Part shown: one piece after another, positions 7,382-16,919 of the stretch
Layout: each line of letters opens with the position of its first letter
How positions within the stretch are numbered: the first letter of the stretch is position 1
Program-made: the position numbers and the translations under genes
Virus record (IMG/VR): IMGVR_UViG_3300047443_000097
Coordinates: 1-30,933 of that record
DNA from: a virus
Length of the DNA stretch: 30,933 nucleotides
Reading direction: 5' to 3' (one strand)
Notes under the pieces: model-generated
Told to the model about the DNA's origin: nothing
What the model saw: the letters and a program-made list of their open reading frames with translations, nothing else
The model's database searches: none

Positions 7382-7782
7382 ACGGAAGCCCGGCATGGAT
7401 CCGGCTGCTACGGGATGCACCGGAGCCGGACTGGGCCCAGCCGGTCGGGGACCGGGTCGAGGAACTCGTCTGGACTCTCGACCACCTGGCCGACCTGGAT
7501 GCCGACTTCCTCGCCATCTACGGCATTGATCTCGATGAGCACGAGATCAGCGCCCCCCGCTACTTCGCCCTTGCCCACAGGCTCCCCGCCTACCAGGGCG
7601 TCATGGCCGCCCGGGTCGAGGAAGAACGCGGCGAGCAAGACCGAACGACCAGCACCACCACCCGCACACACGAAGCCCCGCCATCGCGGCAGGGCGGCGG
7701 CGAGAACCGTGAGGTCTCGCTGACGGCATTCCGGGTCATGTTCCCCGGAATCGTGAGCGGAGGAAGCGCAGGTGGCGGGTAG
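7372..7782 (+). CDS. Tail assembly chaperone T domain, made by frameshift
   Basis: This part is expressed only as the C-terminal extension of the upstream chaperone; 136 residues are added after the slip, giving a 265-residue fusion. It has no convincing start of its own. The sequence begins SQVDGSPAWIRLLRD, is helical and acidic ('PVGDRVEELVWTLDHLADLDADFLA', starting near 24 residues in), and ends in a Thr/Arg/Gly-rich tail. T domains bind the tube subunits and recruit them to the tape measure. The stop lies inside the start of the tape measure gene. Confidence 0.82.
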   Translation, partial: SQVDGSPAWIRLLRDAPEPDWAQPVGDRVEELVWTLDHLADLDADFLAIYGIDLDEHEISAPRYFALAHRLPAYQGVMAARVEEERGEQDRTTSTTTRTHEAPPSRQGGGENREVSLTAFRVMFPGIVSGGSAGGG

Positions 7783-10700
7783 CTTTCGCATAGCCGAGGG
7801 ATACGTAGAAGTCTCTGCCGACGAGTCCGCCTACGACCGCGCCATGGCCCGCCTCAAGTCCAAGGACCAGCGGATCAAGGTCGGCGTCGACCTCGACGAC
7901 CGGGCCGCCCTCGCCAAGCTGGACCGCCTCGCCCGCGAGCGCATCATCACCGCGAGGATCAAGGTCGACGAGACAGCACTGTCCCGCCTGCGCCTGAGCG
8001 ACATCGACGTCACCGTCACACCGAAGATCAACGAAACCGCCCTCCGTCGCGTCCAAACCCAGCTTGACCGGCTCACCGCCGAGCGCGTCGTCAACATCCG
8101 GGCCTCCGTCGACACCCGCGTGGGTGCGGCAGAAATCCGCAACCTCACGCAGCGGCGGCAGGTTCGGATCGGTGTCGACGTCGATACGCGGGTTGCCGCG
8201 GACAGTCTGGCGAACCTGACGCGGCGACGGCAGATGACGATCCAGGCGAACGCCGACACAGGCGAGGCGCGAGCCCGCCTCGACTCGCTCACTCGTGACC
8301 GTCGCATGAACGTCCGCGTTGACGTCGACCGGTCCGCCCTCTCGAGCATCGGGGGCGCCGGGGGCGGAGGGGGGCTCGGCGGGCTCGTCTCCAGTCTGAC
8401 GAGCCTCACCAGCATCGCGATCGGCGCCCTGCCCACTGTGGCCTCGCTGGGGCAGGCCATCATCCAGATGGGGCCCGCCGCTGCCGTCGCGGCACCCGCC
8501 GTGCTGTCGCTAGGCGCCGCATTCGCGGCTATCAAGATCGGCACGTCGGGCATCGGGGATGCCTTCAAGGCAGCCTTCGCGCCGGCGGTCTCCAGCGGGG
8601 GCGCGGCCACCAAGAGCATCCGGCAGGTCGAGAACGCGCAACGCTCCCTGGCCAAGGCGCAGCAGGGGGTGAAGGATGCCGAGGTCAACGCTGCCGCGGC
8701 CCGGGTGCAGGCCGCCCGGCAGATCGCTGACGCGCAGCGTTCCCTGAAGTCGACCGTCTCGGATGTGGCGGACGCCAACCGGCGCGCTGCGGAGCAGGTG
8801 GCGCAGGCTGAGCAGGATCTCGCCGACGCCCAGAAGTCTGCCCGGCAGGCGCAACTGGACCTGACCGCGGCCCGCAAGGATGCCGCCCGACAGCTCGAGG
8901 ACCTCGCCAACCAGCAGAAGGATGTGGAGCTCGACCGCCGCGAGGGCGTGCTCCGCGTTCAGGACGCCCAGGACGAACTGAACAAGACCCTCGCCGACCC
9001 GAAGGCCACGGAAAAGCAGCGAGCGGAGGCGCAGCTCACCTACGACGAGGCTGTCCAGCATCTCCAGGAAGTCCAGCTCCAGCAGGACCGGCTCACGAAG
9101 GACGCGGCCGACGCGAACAAGGCGGGCGTCGAGGGCTCCAAGCAGGTCACGGACGCCAAGGCCAAGGTCGCCGACGCCAACCAGACGATCTCCGACAAGA
9201 CCCGCGCACTGAAGGACGCGGAGATCGAGGCCGCTCGCACACAGGTCGAGGGCGCACAGAAGATCGCCGACGCCGAGCGGGCTGTAGCGGATGCACGCGA
9301 GGCCGCCCGGAAGGCGGCCGTCGACGGAGCACGGCAGATAGCCGATGCTCAGGCTGCCGTCGCCGATGCGGCGCGCGCCCTTGCCGACGCTCAGACGTCC
9401 AGTGCGACAGCAACGAACAAGGTCGCTGACGCCATGGCGAAGCTCGCCCCGAACGCGCGGGCGTTCGTCGACGCGGTCCTCGCCCAGCGTGAGGCCTGGC
9501 GCGGCCTCAAATTGGACGTACAGAACGCGTTGTTCGCCGGGCTCGGGCAGACGTTCACGACCATGTCGACGGCCATCCTGCCGTCGCTGCGCGCGGGCCT
9601 CACGGGCACGGCGACGATCCTGAACACGACCGCGAAGAACGCCGCGAGCGCAGTCACCGAGCTCGGCAAGACCGGCATGCTGCGACGGATGTTCGACGGC
9701 CTGAACGACGGGCTGAAGCCGCTCACCCGCATCCCCGGCCAGTTCATCACCGGCCTCACGCAGATCTCTATCGCCGCATCCCCAGCGTTCAAGCGGCTCA
9801 CGACCGCGGCGGCCGGGGTCGCCGACACGATCTCGAAGAAGCTCGGCGACGCGTTCGCAAGCGGCCGGATGGCCGACGCCATCAACACGGCGGTCGGGAT
9901 CGCCAAGCAGTTCGGGCAGCTCTTCGGGGACGCCTTTGCGGTCCTCGGCAACATCTTCAAGGCTGCAGCGGCGGGCGGCGGTGATGCACTCGGTTCCCTC
10001 GGTGCCGTGTTCTCGGAACTCCGCAAGATCACCGCCATGCCGGAGGTGCAGAAGGCGCTGACCAGTATCTTCACCGCCGTCAACGCCATCGCGAAACTAC
10101 TGGCCGGCACGCTCGGCGCGGTCATCCAGGCAGCACTCCCGCTGCTGGCCGCGCTCGCGCCCGTCGTGACCGAACTCGCCGAGAAGTTTGCCCCGGTCCT
10201 CGCCGACCTCGCTGAAGCATTGGGCAAGGCCCTGATGCCGATCATCACCGCCCTGCTGCCCGTCGTTCAGGATGTTGGCGGCGTCCTCGTCGGCCTCGTC
10301 CAGGCGGTCATGCCGCTGCTGCAGCCCATCGGTGACCTGATCGCCACCGTCATCCAAGCGATCGCCCCGTTCATCAAGACGCTGCTGGACTCCTTGGTGC
10401 CGTTCATTGCGGCGCTGGCGCAGGGCCTGACCCCGGTCATCACCGCTCTGCTGCCGGCGGTGCAGCTCGTCGGCCAGTTCCTGGGTGCGATGGCCCCGAT
10501 GTTCCCGCAGCTGCTGACGGCGCTGACGCCTCTGCTCCCGCCGATCAGCCAGCTCACTACGGCGCTGCTGCAGCTGGCGATGCAGGTGATCACTCCGCTG
10601 CTGCCGCTGATCACCGGGCTGGCGACGCTGTTTGCGACTGTGCTCGCGGGCGCGATCGGCATCCTCGTGCCGGTCATCACCACGGTGATCGGCTGGCTGA

Positions 10701-12406
10701 CCGCTCTTGCCGACGGGGTGAAGGCGGTCGTGGGCTGGATTGTCGACGCCTTCCAGTGGCTGTACGACACGCTGGTCGGGCACAGCATCATCCCGGATAT
10801 GGTGCGGGCGATCATCGCCTGGTTCGGGTCGTTGTGGACGGGCACGAAGAAGATCTTCACGGATCTGAAGAACTGGGTCGTGAGCACGTGGAACTCGCTG
10901 TGGGATGGCGTGCGCACGAAGTGGAACAGCTTCTGGTCCGGCCTGAAGTCGGCGATCTCCGGGGCGTGGACGACCGTGCGGAACGGCGTGTCCGACCTCA
11001 AGACGGGGGTCACGAATACGTGGAACAACCTCTGGAACGGGGCCCGCGACAAGATCTCCGGGATCTTCTCCACGATCAACGGGAAGATCAGCACCTTCAA
11101 GTCGTCGATGAAGACGGCGTTCTCGACCCTGCGCGACAGCCTGGGAACGATCTGGGACGGCGTCAAGTCGAAGATCGCGAGTCCCGTTCGGTTCGTCGTG
11201 AACACCGTCTACAACAACGGCATCCGCAAGATGTGGAACAGCATCGCCGGGAAGATCAGCTCGAAGATCACGCTTCCGTCGATCAGTCTGGGCTTCAACC
11301 GCGGTGGCGTCGTCCCCGGCAGTGGCAACCGCGACACCGTCCCCGCGATGCTCACCCCCGGCGAGCGCATCCTCTCCAACCAGCAGGTCGCCGCCCTCGG
11401 CGGGCATCGCGGCATCGACGCCATGCTCGGCAAGGACCGCCCCACCAAGACCGGCGGGAACCCGACCAGCCAGCAGGAACGCAAGCGCCAGCAGGCCACC
11501 CAGGGCTTCGCGGGCGGCGGCATCATCGGGAAGGTCACAAGCTCGATCGGTGGCGCGATCAGCTCCGCCGCGTCATGGACCAAGGATCTCGTGATCGGCG
11601 GACTCAAGGCTGCCGCACAGAAAGCTCTCTCCGCTCTCGTCCGCCCGCTCATCAACCAGATCCCGGGCAGCGGCATCGGCAACCTGATGAAGGGCCTCGT
11701 CAACAGGGGCGTCGACGGAATGCTGTCGTGGTTCGGCAGCGAGGACAAGAAAGCCGTCGGCGGTCCTGCCGTACAGCGGGCATTGTCGTGGGTGAAAACG
11801 CAAAATGGATTGCCTTATCAATGGGCCGGAAATGGGAATCCCAGCTGGGACTGCAGTGGTCTGATGTCGGCAATTGAATCGGTTATTCGCGGGCAAAGGC
11901 CGCACCGCCGTTGGGCCACTGGCGCATTCTCCGGAAGTAGCGGCCCTGCGGGTTGGGTTCGGAATTTGAATTCCCCATTTATGATCGGAATTACTAATTC
12001 TGGTGTCGGCCACACCGCGGGAACCCTCGCCGGAATGAACGTCGAGTCCAGCGGCGGGCGCGGCGTCCACATGGGCAAGAGCGCCCGCGGCTACAACGAC
12101 AGCCTCTTCACCAGCCGATGGGGGTTCGCCCCGGCCGCGAAGTTCGACTCGGGCGGCCTGCTCCAGCCCGGGGCGACGATGTCCGTCAACGCCACCGGGC
12201 GGCCCGAGCGCGTCCTGTCGGCTGACCACACAGCCAGGCTGGACGCGATGCTGGCCAGCTCCAGCGCGGGCGGCGTGACGATCGAGAACATCACCGTGAG
12301 CGGCACGTTCGACTTCTCCAGCCCCGCATCCCGCCGGGCCGCGGCGAACGCCCTCGTCAAGGAGATGAAGGAAGCCATCCGCCTTTCCGACAGGAGCCGC
12401 GCCTGA
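7772..12406 (+). CDS. Tape measure protein with C-terminal NlpC/P60-like peptidase domain
   Basis: This 1544-residue protein starts at GTG 7772 behind GCGGAGGAAG. It sets tail length and probably forms the inner core that enters the host. In order: N-terminal strand-turn-helix repeats (about residues 20-195); a Gly-rich hinge and hydrophobic segment (about 200-270); a long Ala/Asp/Gln coiled-coil (about 285-560); a very hydrophobic helical region (about 770-1000); Trp-rich repeats (about 1030-1160); the 'GGVVPGSGNRDTVPAMLTPGE' turn common in such proteins; and a domain with 'WDCSG' (Cys1361) and 'GHTAG' (His1414), matching NlpC/P60-type cysteine peptidases that cut peptidoglycan. A second family-typical end ('MSVNATGRPERVLSAD') follows. 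The peptidase part is AT-richer than the rest (bases 11791-12000 are about 53% GC by hand count). The tape measure call is firm, the peptidase call is probable. Confidence 0.93.
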   Translation: MAGSFRIAEGYVEVSADESAYDRAMARLKSKDQRIKVGVDLDDRAALAKLDRLARERIITARIKVDETALSRLRLSDIDVTVTPKINETALRRVQTQLDRLTAERVVNIRASVDTRVGAAEIRNLTQRRQVRIGVDVDTRVAADSLANLTRRRQMTIQANADTGEARARLDSLTRDRRMNVRVDVDRSALSSIGGAGGGGGLGGLVSSLTSLTSIAIGALPTVASLGQAIIQMGPAAAVAAPAVLSLGAAFAAIKIGTSGIGDAFKAAFAPAVSSGGAATKSIRQVENAQRSLAKAQQGVKDAEVNAAAARVQAARQIADAQRSLKSTVSDVADANRRAAEQVAQAEQDLADAQKSARQAQLDLTAARKDAARQLEDLANQQKDVELDRREGVLRVQDAQDELNKTLADPKATEKQRAEAQLTYDEAVQHLQEVQLQQDRLTKDAADANKAGVEGSKQVTDAKAKVADANQTISDKTRALKDAEIEAARTQVEGAQKIADAERAVADAREAARKAAVDGARQIADAQAAVADAARALADAQTSSATATNKVADAMAKLAPNARAFVDAVLAQREAWRGLKLDVQNALFAGLGQTFTTMSTAILPSLRAGLTGTATILNTTAKNAASAVTELGKTGMLRRMFDGLNDGLKPLTRIPGQFITGLTQISIAASPAFKRLTTAAAGVADTISKKLGDAFASGRMADAINTAVGIAKQFGQLFGDAFAVLGNIFKAAAAGGGDALGSLGAVFSELRKITAMPEVQKALTSIFTAVNAIAKLLAGTLGAVIQAALPLLAALAPVVTELAEKFAPVLADLAEALGKALMPIITALLPVVQDVGGVLVGLVQAVMPLLQPIGDLIATVIQAIAPFIKTLLDSLVPFIAALAQGLTPVITALLPAVQLVGQFLGAMAPMFPQLLTALTPLLPPISQLTTALLQLAMQVITPLLPLITGLATLFATVLAGAIGILVPVITTVIGWLTALADGVKAVVGWIVDAFQWLYDTLVGHSIIPDMVRAIIAWFGSLWTGTKKIFTDLKNWVVSTWNSLWDGVRTKWNSFWSGLKSAISGAWTTVRNGVSDLKTGVTNTWNNLWNGARDKISGIFSTINGKISTFKSSMKTAFSTLRDSLGTIWDGVKSKIASPVRFVVNTVYNNGIRKMWNSIAGKISSKITLPSISLGFNRGGVVPGSGNRDTVPAMLTPGERILSNQQVAALGGHRGIDAMLGKDRPTKTGGNPTSQQERKRQQATQGFAGGGIIGKVTSSIGGAISSAASWTKDLVIGGLKAAAQKALSALVRPLINQIPGSGIGNLMKGLVNRGVDGMLSWFGSEDKKAVGGPAVQRALSWVKTQNGLPYQWAGNGNPSWDCSGLMSAIESVIRGQRPHRRWATGAFSGSSGPAGWVRNLNSPFMIGITNSGVGHTAGTLAGMNVESSGGRGVHMGKSARGYNDSLFTSRWGFAPAAKFDSGGLLQPGATMSVNATGRPERVLSADHTARLDAMLASSSAGGVTIENITVSGTFDFSSPASRRAAANALVKEMKEAIRLSDRSRA

Positions 12407-14049
12407 TGGGACTCTTCAACTGGGGCGATCTCACCATCGGCCGCATCCCCCTGCGGGAGACGTTCGTCGCCACCGAGTCCGGCGGCGGCGACGGCCGCGG
12501 CCTCGACCTCGAAGGCCAGGAGTCGTATCCGCCGCTCACCCGGGCGCAGGTCATCGCCCGGCACGACGGCATCAATGCGCTGGTCCCCGGCCAGGCGATC
12601 AACGTGACGTTCACCGACAAGCCCGAAAGGTCCGGTTACTACGCCGTCAAGAGTTCCTCGTCGACGTATACCGAGCACCTCAACGAGACGGTCACCGCCG
12701 ACTGGAAAGTCAGCCTTGACCGCATCGGCTCCGACGCCGAAACCGACCTCCAGAGCAGGCTCACCGGCGCCGTCCGCCTCAACGACTTCGCGTTGACCGG
12801 TGAGCGCTGGCACGCGCCGCCCATCGGTCACTACGGCTACTACACGGGTGCCACGAACGCGACGACGATGACCCGCACCGGCGCCGACGGCACCATCACC
12901 ATCTACCGCGGTGTGCCAGCGAACGTCTCCCCGCGGTGGGGCTGCGCACCGACCGCCTACCTCGCCGGCCGCGTGAAGGCGACAACGACGGGCGGGCAGG
13001 AGGTGTACGGCGTCGACGTCCCCCTTGCCGCAACCGGCTGGTCCCTGACGAACGGCCTCATCAACGTCACCAGCGGAGGTACTGCCACCCTGGACGTGCA
13101 GACGTACAGCGGCGGCGCCTACCGCTCCAAGCTGTGGAACGTCTCGGTGGCAGGCTCGGCTTCGTCAATCACCTCGTGGGACGGTGCGACGCTGCTCCGC
13201 AACGACCCCGAGATGATCGTCCTCCGCCTGACGAAGGGCCTCAACCCAGGTCGGGCCAGCCTCGATCTGACGCTGCGGCGCGGTTCCCGCACCGTCGAGG
13301 GCTACCTCCAGGTCGGCACCGCCAACACCCTCTGCGCCTACCGATCGACCGCGGAAGCCGCCACGAACGGCACGTCTTACCTGGTGGCCACAAGCGACGA
13401 CGCGGACGGCAACGCCTACGCCTGTGGCAGCGCCCGAACCTTCACCGTGCACGCCAATGGCGGCGTCGTCAAAGCGGCCGCCACGGCCCTGGATTTCTGG
13501 ATCGGCGCCGTCGCCAGCCAGACCACCCTCAACGTCAATCCCACCTTCGAGACCGACGTCTCCGACTGGACCCCCACATCGGCGACGCTCACCCGCAGCA
13601 ACGTCCAGGTGAAGTACGGGGCCTGGTCCGGTCTGCTCACTACGACCGCCGCCGCGAACCCCCGCGCAGAGTCGAGCCAGATCCCTGTCACCGCGGGCGC
13701 CTCATACCGGGCGTCCGGATGGCTGTACGCCCCTGCGGCGATCGCGACCGGCTGCGGAGTGAACATCAACTGGTTCGACAACGCACACGGCTACCTGTCC
13801 ACCTCGGCGAACTCCAGCGTGCCCGCGACCGGGGCGTGGATTCCCTACGACCAGGCCTTCACCGCGCCCGTCAACAGCGCCTACGCGACCCTCGTGTTCT
13901 CCATCGGTGGCACCCCCGGCGCCGGAGTCCTGCTATATGGCGACGACGTGCGGCTCCGTGCCGCGGTACCTGCTGGAGACGCGGCGACAGTCCTACGGGA
14001 CCACTACATTGCGGCGATGCCGGAAGCCGTCTACGGAGTCCGGAGGTAG
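12406..14049 (+). CDS. Distal-tail-like minor tail protein with carbohydrate-binding-like domain
   Basis: This 547-residue protein starts at the ATG overlapping the tape measure stop. Its place directly after the tape measure fits a distal tail (Dit-like) protein, the hub on which the tip is built. The N-terminal 130 residues ('MGLFNWGDLTIGRIPLRE' at the start) look like a Dit-type beta domain. The middle is rich in Thr/Gly strands. Residues about 376-516 look like a jelly-roll carbohydrate-binding module of the CBM4/9 kind: it opens with 'NPTFETDVSDWT', has aromatic residues in 'INWFDNAHGYLS', and ends in the strand 'GVLLYGDDVRL'. Such a module could bind host surface sugars. The fold call is by pattern only. 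Confidence 0.72.
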   Translation: MGLFNWGDLTIGRIPLRETFVATESGGGDGRGLDLEGQESYPPLTRAQVIARHDGINALVPGQAINVTFTDKPERSGYYAVKSSSSTYTEHLNETVTADWKVSLDRIGSDAETDLQSRLTGAVRLNDFALTGERWHAPPIGHYGYYTGATNATTMTRTGADGTITIYRGVPANVSPRWGCAPTAYLAGRVKATTTGGQEVYGVDVPLAATGWSLTNGLINVTSGGTATLDVQTYSGGAYRSKLWNVSVAGSASSITSWDGATLLRNDPEMIVLRLTKGLNPGRASLDLTLRRGSRTVEGYLQVGTANTLCAYRSTAEAATNGTSYLVATSDDADGNAYACGSARTFTVHANGGVVKAAATALDFWIGAVASQTTLNVNPTFETDVSDWTPTSATLTRSNVQVKYGAWSGLLTTTAAANPRAESSQIPVTAGASYRASGWLYAPAAIATGCGVNINWFDNAHGYLSTSANSSVPATGAWIPYDQAFTAPVNSAYATLVFSIGGTPGAGVLLYGDDVRLRAAVPAGDAATVLRDHYIAAMPEAVYGVRR

Positions 14050-14054
14050 CGACC

Positions 14055-16919
14055 ATGGCCGTTCAGGAAGTCCTCAAAGCACTCGGCTCCTGGGAGATCA
14101 AACTCCTGCCCGGGACACCCCGCGACGTCCTCGATAGCCTTGACTACTTCGGCCATGTCGCGATCATCCCCGGCCGGTTGGACCCGTTGCAGTACGGCGA
14201 CAACCTCCTCACTGCCGCCCGCTACGTCGGCGTCCTCCGCACCAAAACCATCGGCGACGACGGCCGCACCAACGCCCCGCAGGACGACCTCTCCGTCGGC
14301 GGCGTCGGCATGGCCATGTGGCTCGGCGACGAAGACGGCAAGGGTGCCGTCTACGAGAACGCGATCACACCTGCCAGCGCCAGCTTCGCCACCACCATCA
14401 ACATGCTGCTCCCCGCGTCCGGGGCGGGCGCCGTCACCGCGGGCACCATCTACTCCGTAGCAGGCCAGTACACAGGCCACCACCAGTACGAATCGCCGCG
14501 GTCCGCTATCGGCTACGTGTGCGACACGATGTCGACGACCTCGGTGCCCGTCTCCTGGCGCGTCAACGGCAACGGCACCTTGGACGCCGGTCCGGACGCG
14601 AATCTCTTCGTGACCAATCCGACGTGCGTGATCCTCGCGACCGGCGCCGGCGAGGATATGGCGCTGCGGGCGCTGCCCGGCTCAATGGACGTCACCCGGG
14701 ACATGGAGGACTACAGCACCCGCGTGGTCCTCCTTGCCGAGGGCGAAGGGTCCAGCATCGCCACGGGTACGGCGGACATCACCCCCGCGACGCCATACAA
14801 GGACATCCACGGCAACGCCCTCAAGCTGACGCGCCTCGTCAGCGAGTCGGACACGGCGACCGGGAACGCCGCCACACGCGCACAGTTGGCCCTGTCGCAG
14901 TTCATCTCCACCCGCAACGCCCTGACCTTGTCGACGGCCGACTATGACGTCCACGGGTCCTTCCAGGTCGGCGACCGGGTGTGGGTATACAACCCCGACT
15001 CCGGGCTGGTCGATACGACCACGGAGATCACGTTCCGTGGCGTGCGGATCAACCCGCTCAAATTGCAGGTCACCGAAACGTCGTGGGCTGTCACCAACGC
15101 CTACACGGTCGCCTACCGCACCGTGAACGGCGCCTGGATCGACCTCACCCAGTACATCGAGTGGGAGACCGACGGGACGTCCACCGTCACCGTCGGCGAT
15201 TTCTCCCGGCAGCTCGCCAACACCGGCACCGAGCCTGTCGGTAGCAGGCCGAACGCAGACACCAGCATTCCCGGCGTGCCCGTGTTCGTGACGCCGTTCT
15301 CCGGCGCCGCCTACCTCGACGGGCGGGGTTTCACCCGGGCGCGGACGATCGTCCAGTGGAACGCGCCCCTGAACATCGACGGCAGCACGGTCCTGGACGG
15401 TGACCACTACGAGGTCCGGTACGCCGTCGACACCGACATGATCTATCCGGCGACGTGGTCGCAGGTGTCCCAGATCCGCTGGCAGGACATGCAGCTGTGG
15501 AAGCAGCCGTTCGCCGCTCCCACCGGCAAGTGGCTGACGGTGTACGCGGCCTGGGGCGACACCACGGCGCAGCTCACGGACCTGTCGCCGGGGATCGGCT
15601 ACGACGTGCAGATCCGGGCCGTCGACAAGACGGGCAACACGGGGGCCTGGTCGGCGACGACGACGTTCGTGGCCAGCGCCGACAACATCGCGCCGTCCAC
15701 CCCGGCTGCCCCATCGGTGGCCGCCTCCCGGATCGCAGTGCAGGTCACCCACACCCTCGGCAAGTCGAGCGGCGGCACGTACAACTTGGAGTCGGATCTC
15801 GATCACTTGGAGATCCATGGGCAGTACGAGCCCACGTTCACGCCCGACGCTACGACGCTGCTCGGCAAGCTGAAGGCCAACGCCGGGATGATCCAGGCGC
15901 AGATCGCCGCCGTCGGCACCTACAACATCGAGTCGACGTCGCCGGTGTATGTCCGGGTCGTCGCGGTCGATATCACGGGCAACCGTTCGGGCCCGTCTGA
16001 TGCCGCATCGGCGACCGCGCTCCTCATCGACGACGCCCACATCTCCGACCTGACCGTCTCCAAGGTCACCGCCGGGCAGATCAACGCCGACTGGGTCGTC
16101 GGCGCCCGCATCAAAACCGCAGACATCGGGTCGCGCGTCGAGCTCAACAGCGCCGGCCTCCAGGCCTACGACTCGACCGGCACGCAGACCGTCAACATCG
16201 CCGCCGCCGACGGATCCGTCTCCATCATCGGGCAGCTCAAATCCGGCACGAGCGGCAAGCGCATCGAAATCAACCCGACCAGCACCTACCTGCCAGAAAT
16301 CCGCTGGTACGCCAACACCGGCACCGACTACGGCTACATCAACGCCATCTCATCAGGTACGGACGTCAGCCTCGGCATGAACTCGTCGCCCTACGACGAC
16401 GGCACCGGCACCCAGGTCATCTCCCGCGCCATCCTCAGCACCAGTGCCGCACAACTGTCCGTCATCCGCCAGGACGACCAGTCCCGGCGCGGCGGCTACG
16501 TACTGGCGGCGGCAGGAAGCTTGTTCGCCGGGTTCACCAGGGCAGGAGTAGACGGCGGCTACTACTACGCCGACTCGGTGCAGGGCCGCTTCGGCTGGAA
16601 CCCGAACGATGCCGACGGCCAGCACCTGGATTTCAGCAGCGGCAACACCCATCACATCGGCCGGTGGGCCGACTTCGCATCGGCCGGAACCACGGACGGC
16701 ATCTGGACCGCCAGCGAGCCCTTCGTCGCCTCCGGCGACATCGCCCTCAGCCTTGGATATGGGGCGACGATGGCGTCCGGCATGGTGCCCCTCGTAACGC
16801 TGCGGCACACCGTGCTACGGACGTGGCAGGTCACCTCCTCGACCGCAACCGGGCTCACGGTGACGGTCGGAACATCCAGTGGAATCCCTTCTCTCAGTTG
16901 TTGGGTCTATCGTGTCTGA
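14055..16919 (+). CDS. Large minor tail protein (tail-tip / host-recognition) with fibronectin-like modules
   Basis: This 954-residue protein starts at ATG 14055 behind GGAGGT (14042-14047); the frame is open far upstream but that overlaps the previous gene and is not coding. The first 400 residues are a tail-hub-like domain ('EIKLLPGTPRDVLDSLDYFG' near the start). Residues about 405-660 carry two fibronectin-III-like modules ('YEVRYAVDTD', 'YDVQIRAVDKTGNTGAWS', 'VYVRVVAVDITGNRSGPS'). Next comes 'ISDLTVSKVTAGQINADWVVG', starting near residue 663, a motif common in central tail-tip/host-specificity proteins, and a beta-rich C-terminal region to the end. It probably forms the tip and contacts the host wall. 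Confidence 0.8.
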   Translation: MAVQEVLKALGSWEIKLLPGTPRDVLDSLDYFGHVAIIPGRLDPLQYGDNLLTAARYVGVLRTKTIGDDGRTNAPQDDLSVGGVGMAMWLGDEDGKGAVYENAITPASASFATTINMLLPASGAGAVTAGTIYSVAGQYTGHHQYESPRSAIGYVCDTMSTTSVPVSWRVNGNGTLDAGPDANLFVTNPTCVILATGAGEDMALRALPGSMDVTRDMEDYSTRVVLLAEGEGSSIATGTADITPATPYKDIHGNALKLTRLVSESDTATGNAATRAQLALSQFISTRNALTLSTADYDVHGSFQVGDRVWVYNPDSGLVDTTTEITFRGVRINPLKLQVTETSWAVTNAYTVAYRTVNGAWIDLTQYIEWETDGTSTVTVGDFSRQLANTGTEPVGSRPNADTSIPGVPVFVTPFSGAAYLDGRGFTRARTIVQWNAPLNIDGSTVLDGDHYEVRYAVDTDMIYPATWSQVSQIRWQDMQLWKQPFAAPTGKWLTVYAAWGDTTAQLTDLSPGIGYDVQIRAVDKTGNTGAWSATTTFVASADNIAPSTPAAPSVAASRIAVQVTHTLGKSSGGTYNLESDLDHLEIHGQYEPTFTPDATTLLGKLKANAGMIQAQIAAVGTYNIESTSPVYVRVVAVDITGNRSGPSDAASATALLIDDAHISDLTVSKVTAGQINADWVVGARIKTADIGSRVELNSAGLQAYDSTGTQTVNIAAADGSVSIIGQLKSGTSGKRIEINPTSTYLPEIRWYANTGTDYGYINAISSGTDVSLGMNSSPYDDGTGTQVISRAILSTSAAQLSVIRQDDQSRRGGYVLAAAGSLFAGFTRAGVDGGYYYADSVQGRFGWNPNDADGQHLDFSSGNTHHIGRWADFASAGTTDGIWTASEPFVASGDIALSLGYGATMASGMVPLVTLRHTVLRTWQVTSSTATGLTVTVGTSSGIPSLSCWVYRV

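Noticed and set aside
12936-14054. Upstream extension of the large minor tail protein frame
   Set aside because: The stretch is Arg/Pro-rich nonsense overlapping the well-supported 12406-14049 gene; the ATG at 14055 has a proper ribosome site.
14682-16040. 452-residue open frame on the minus strand
   Set aside because: Antisense to the large minor tail protein, with shadow-type composition (Arg/Gly/Val/Asp) and no start signal.
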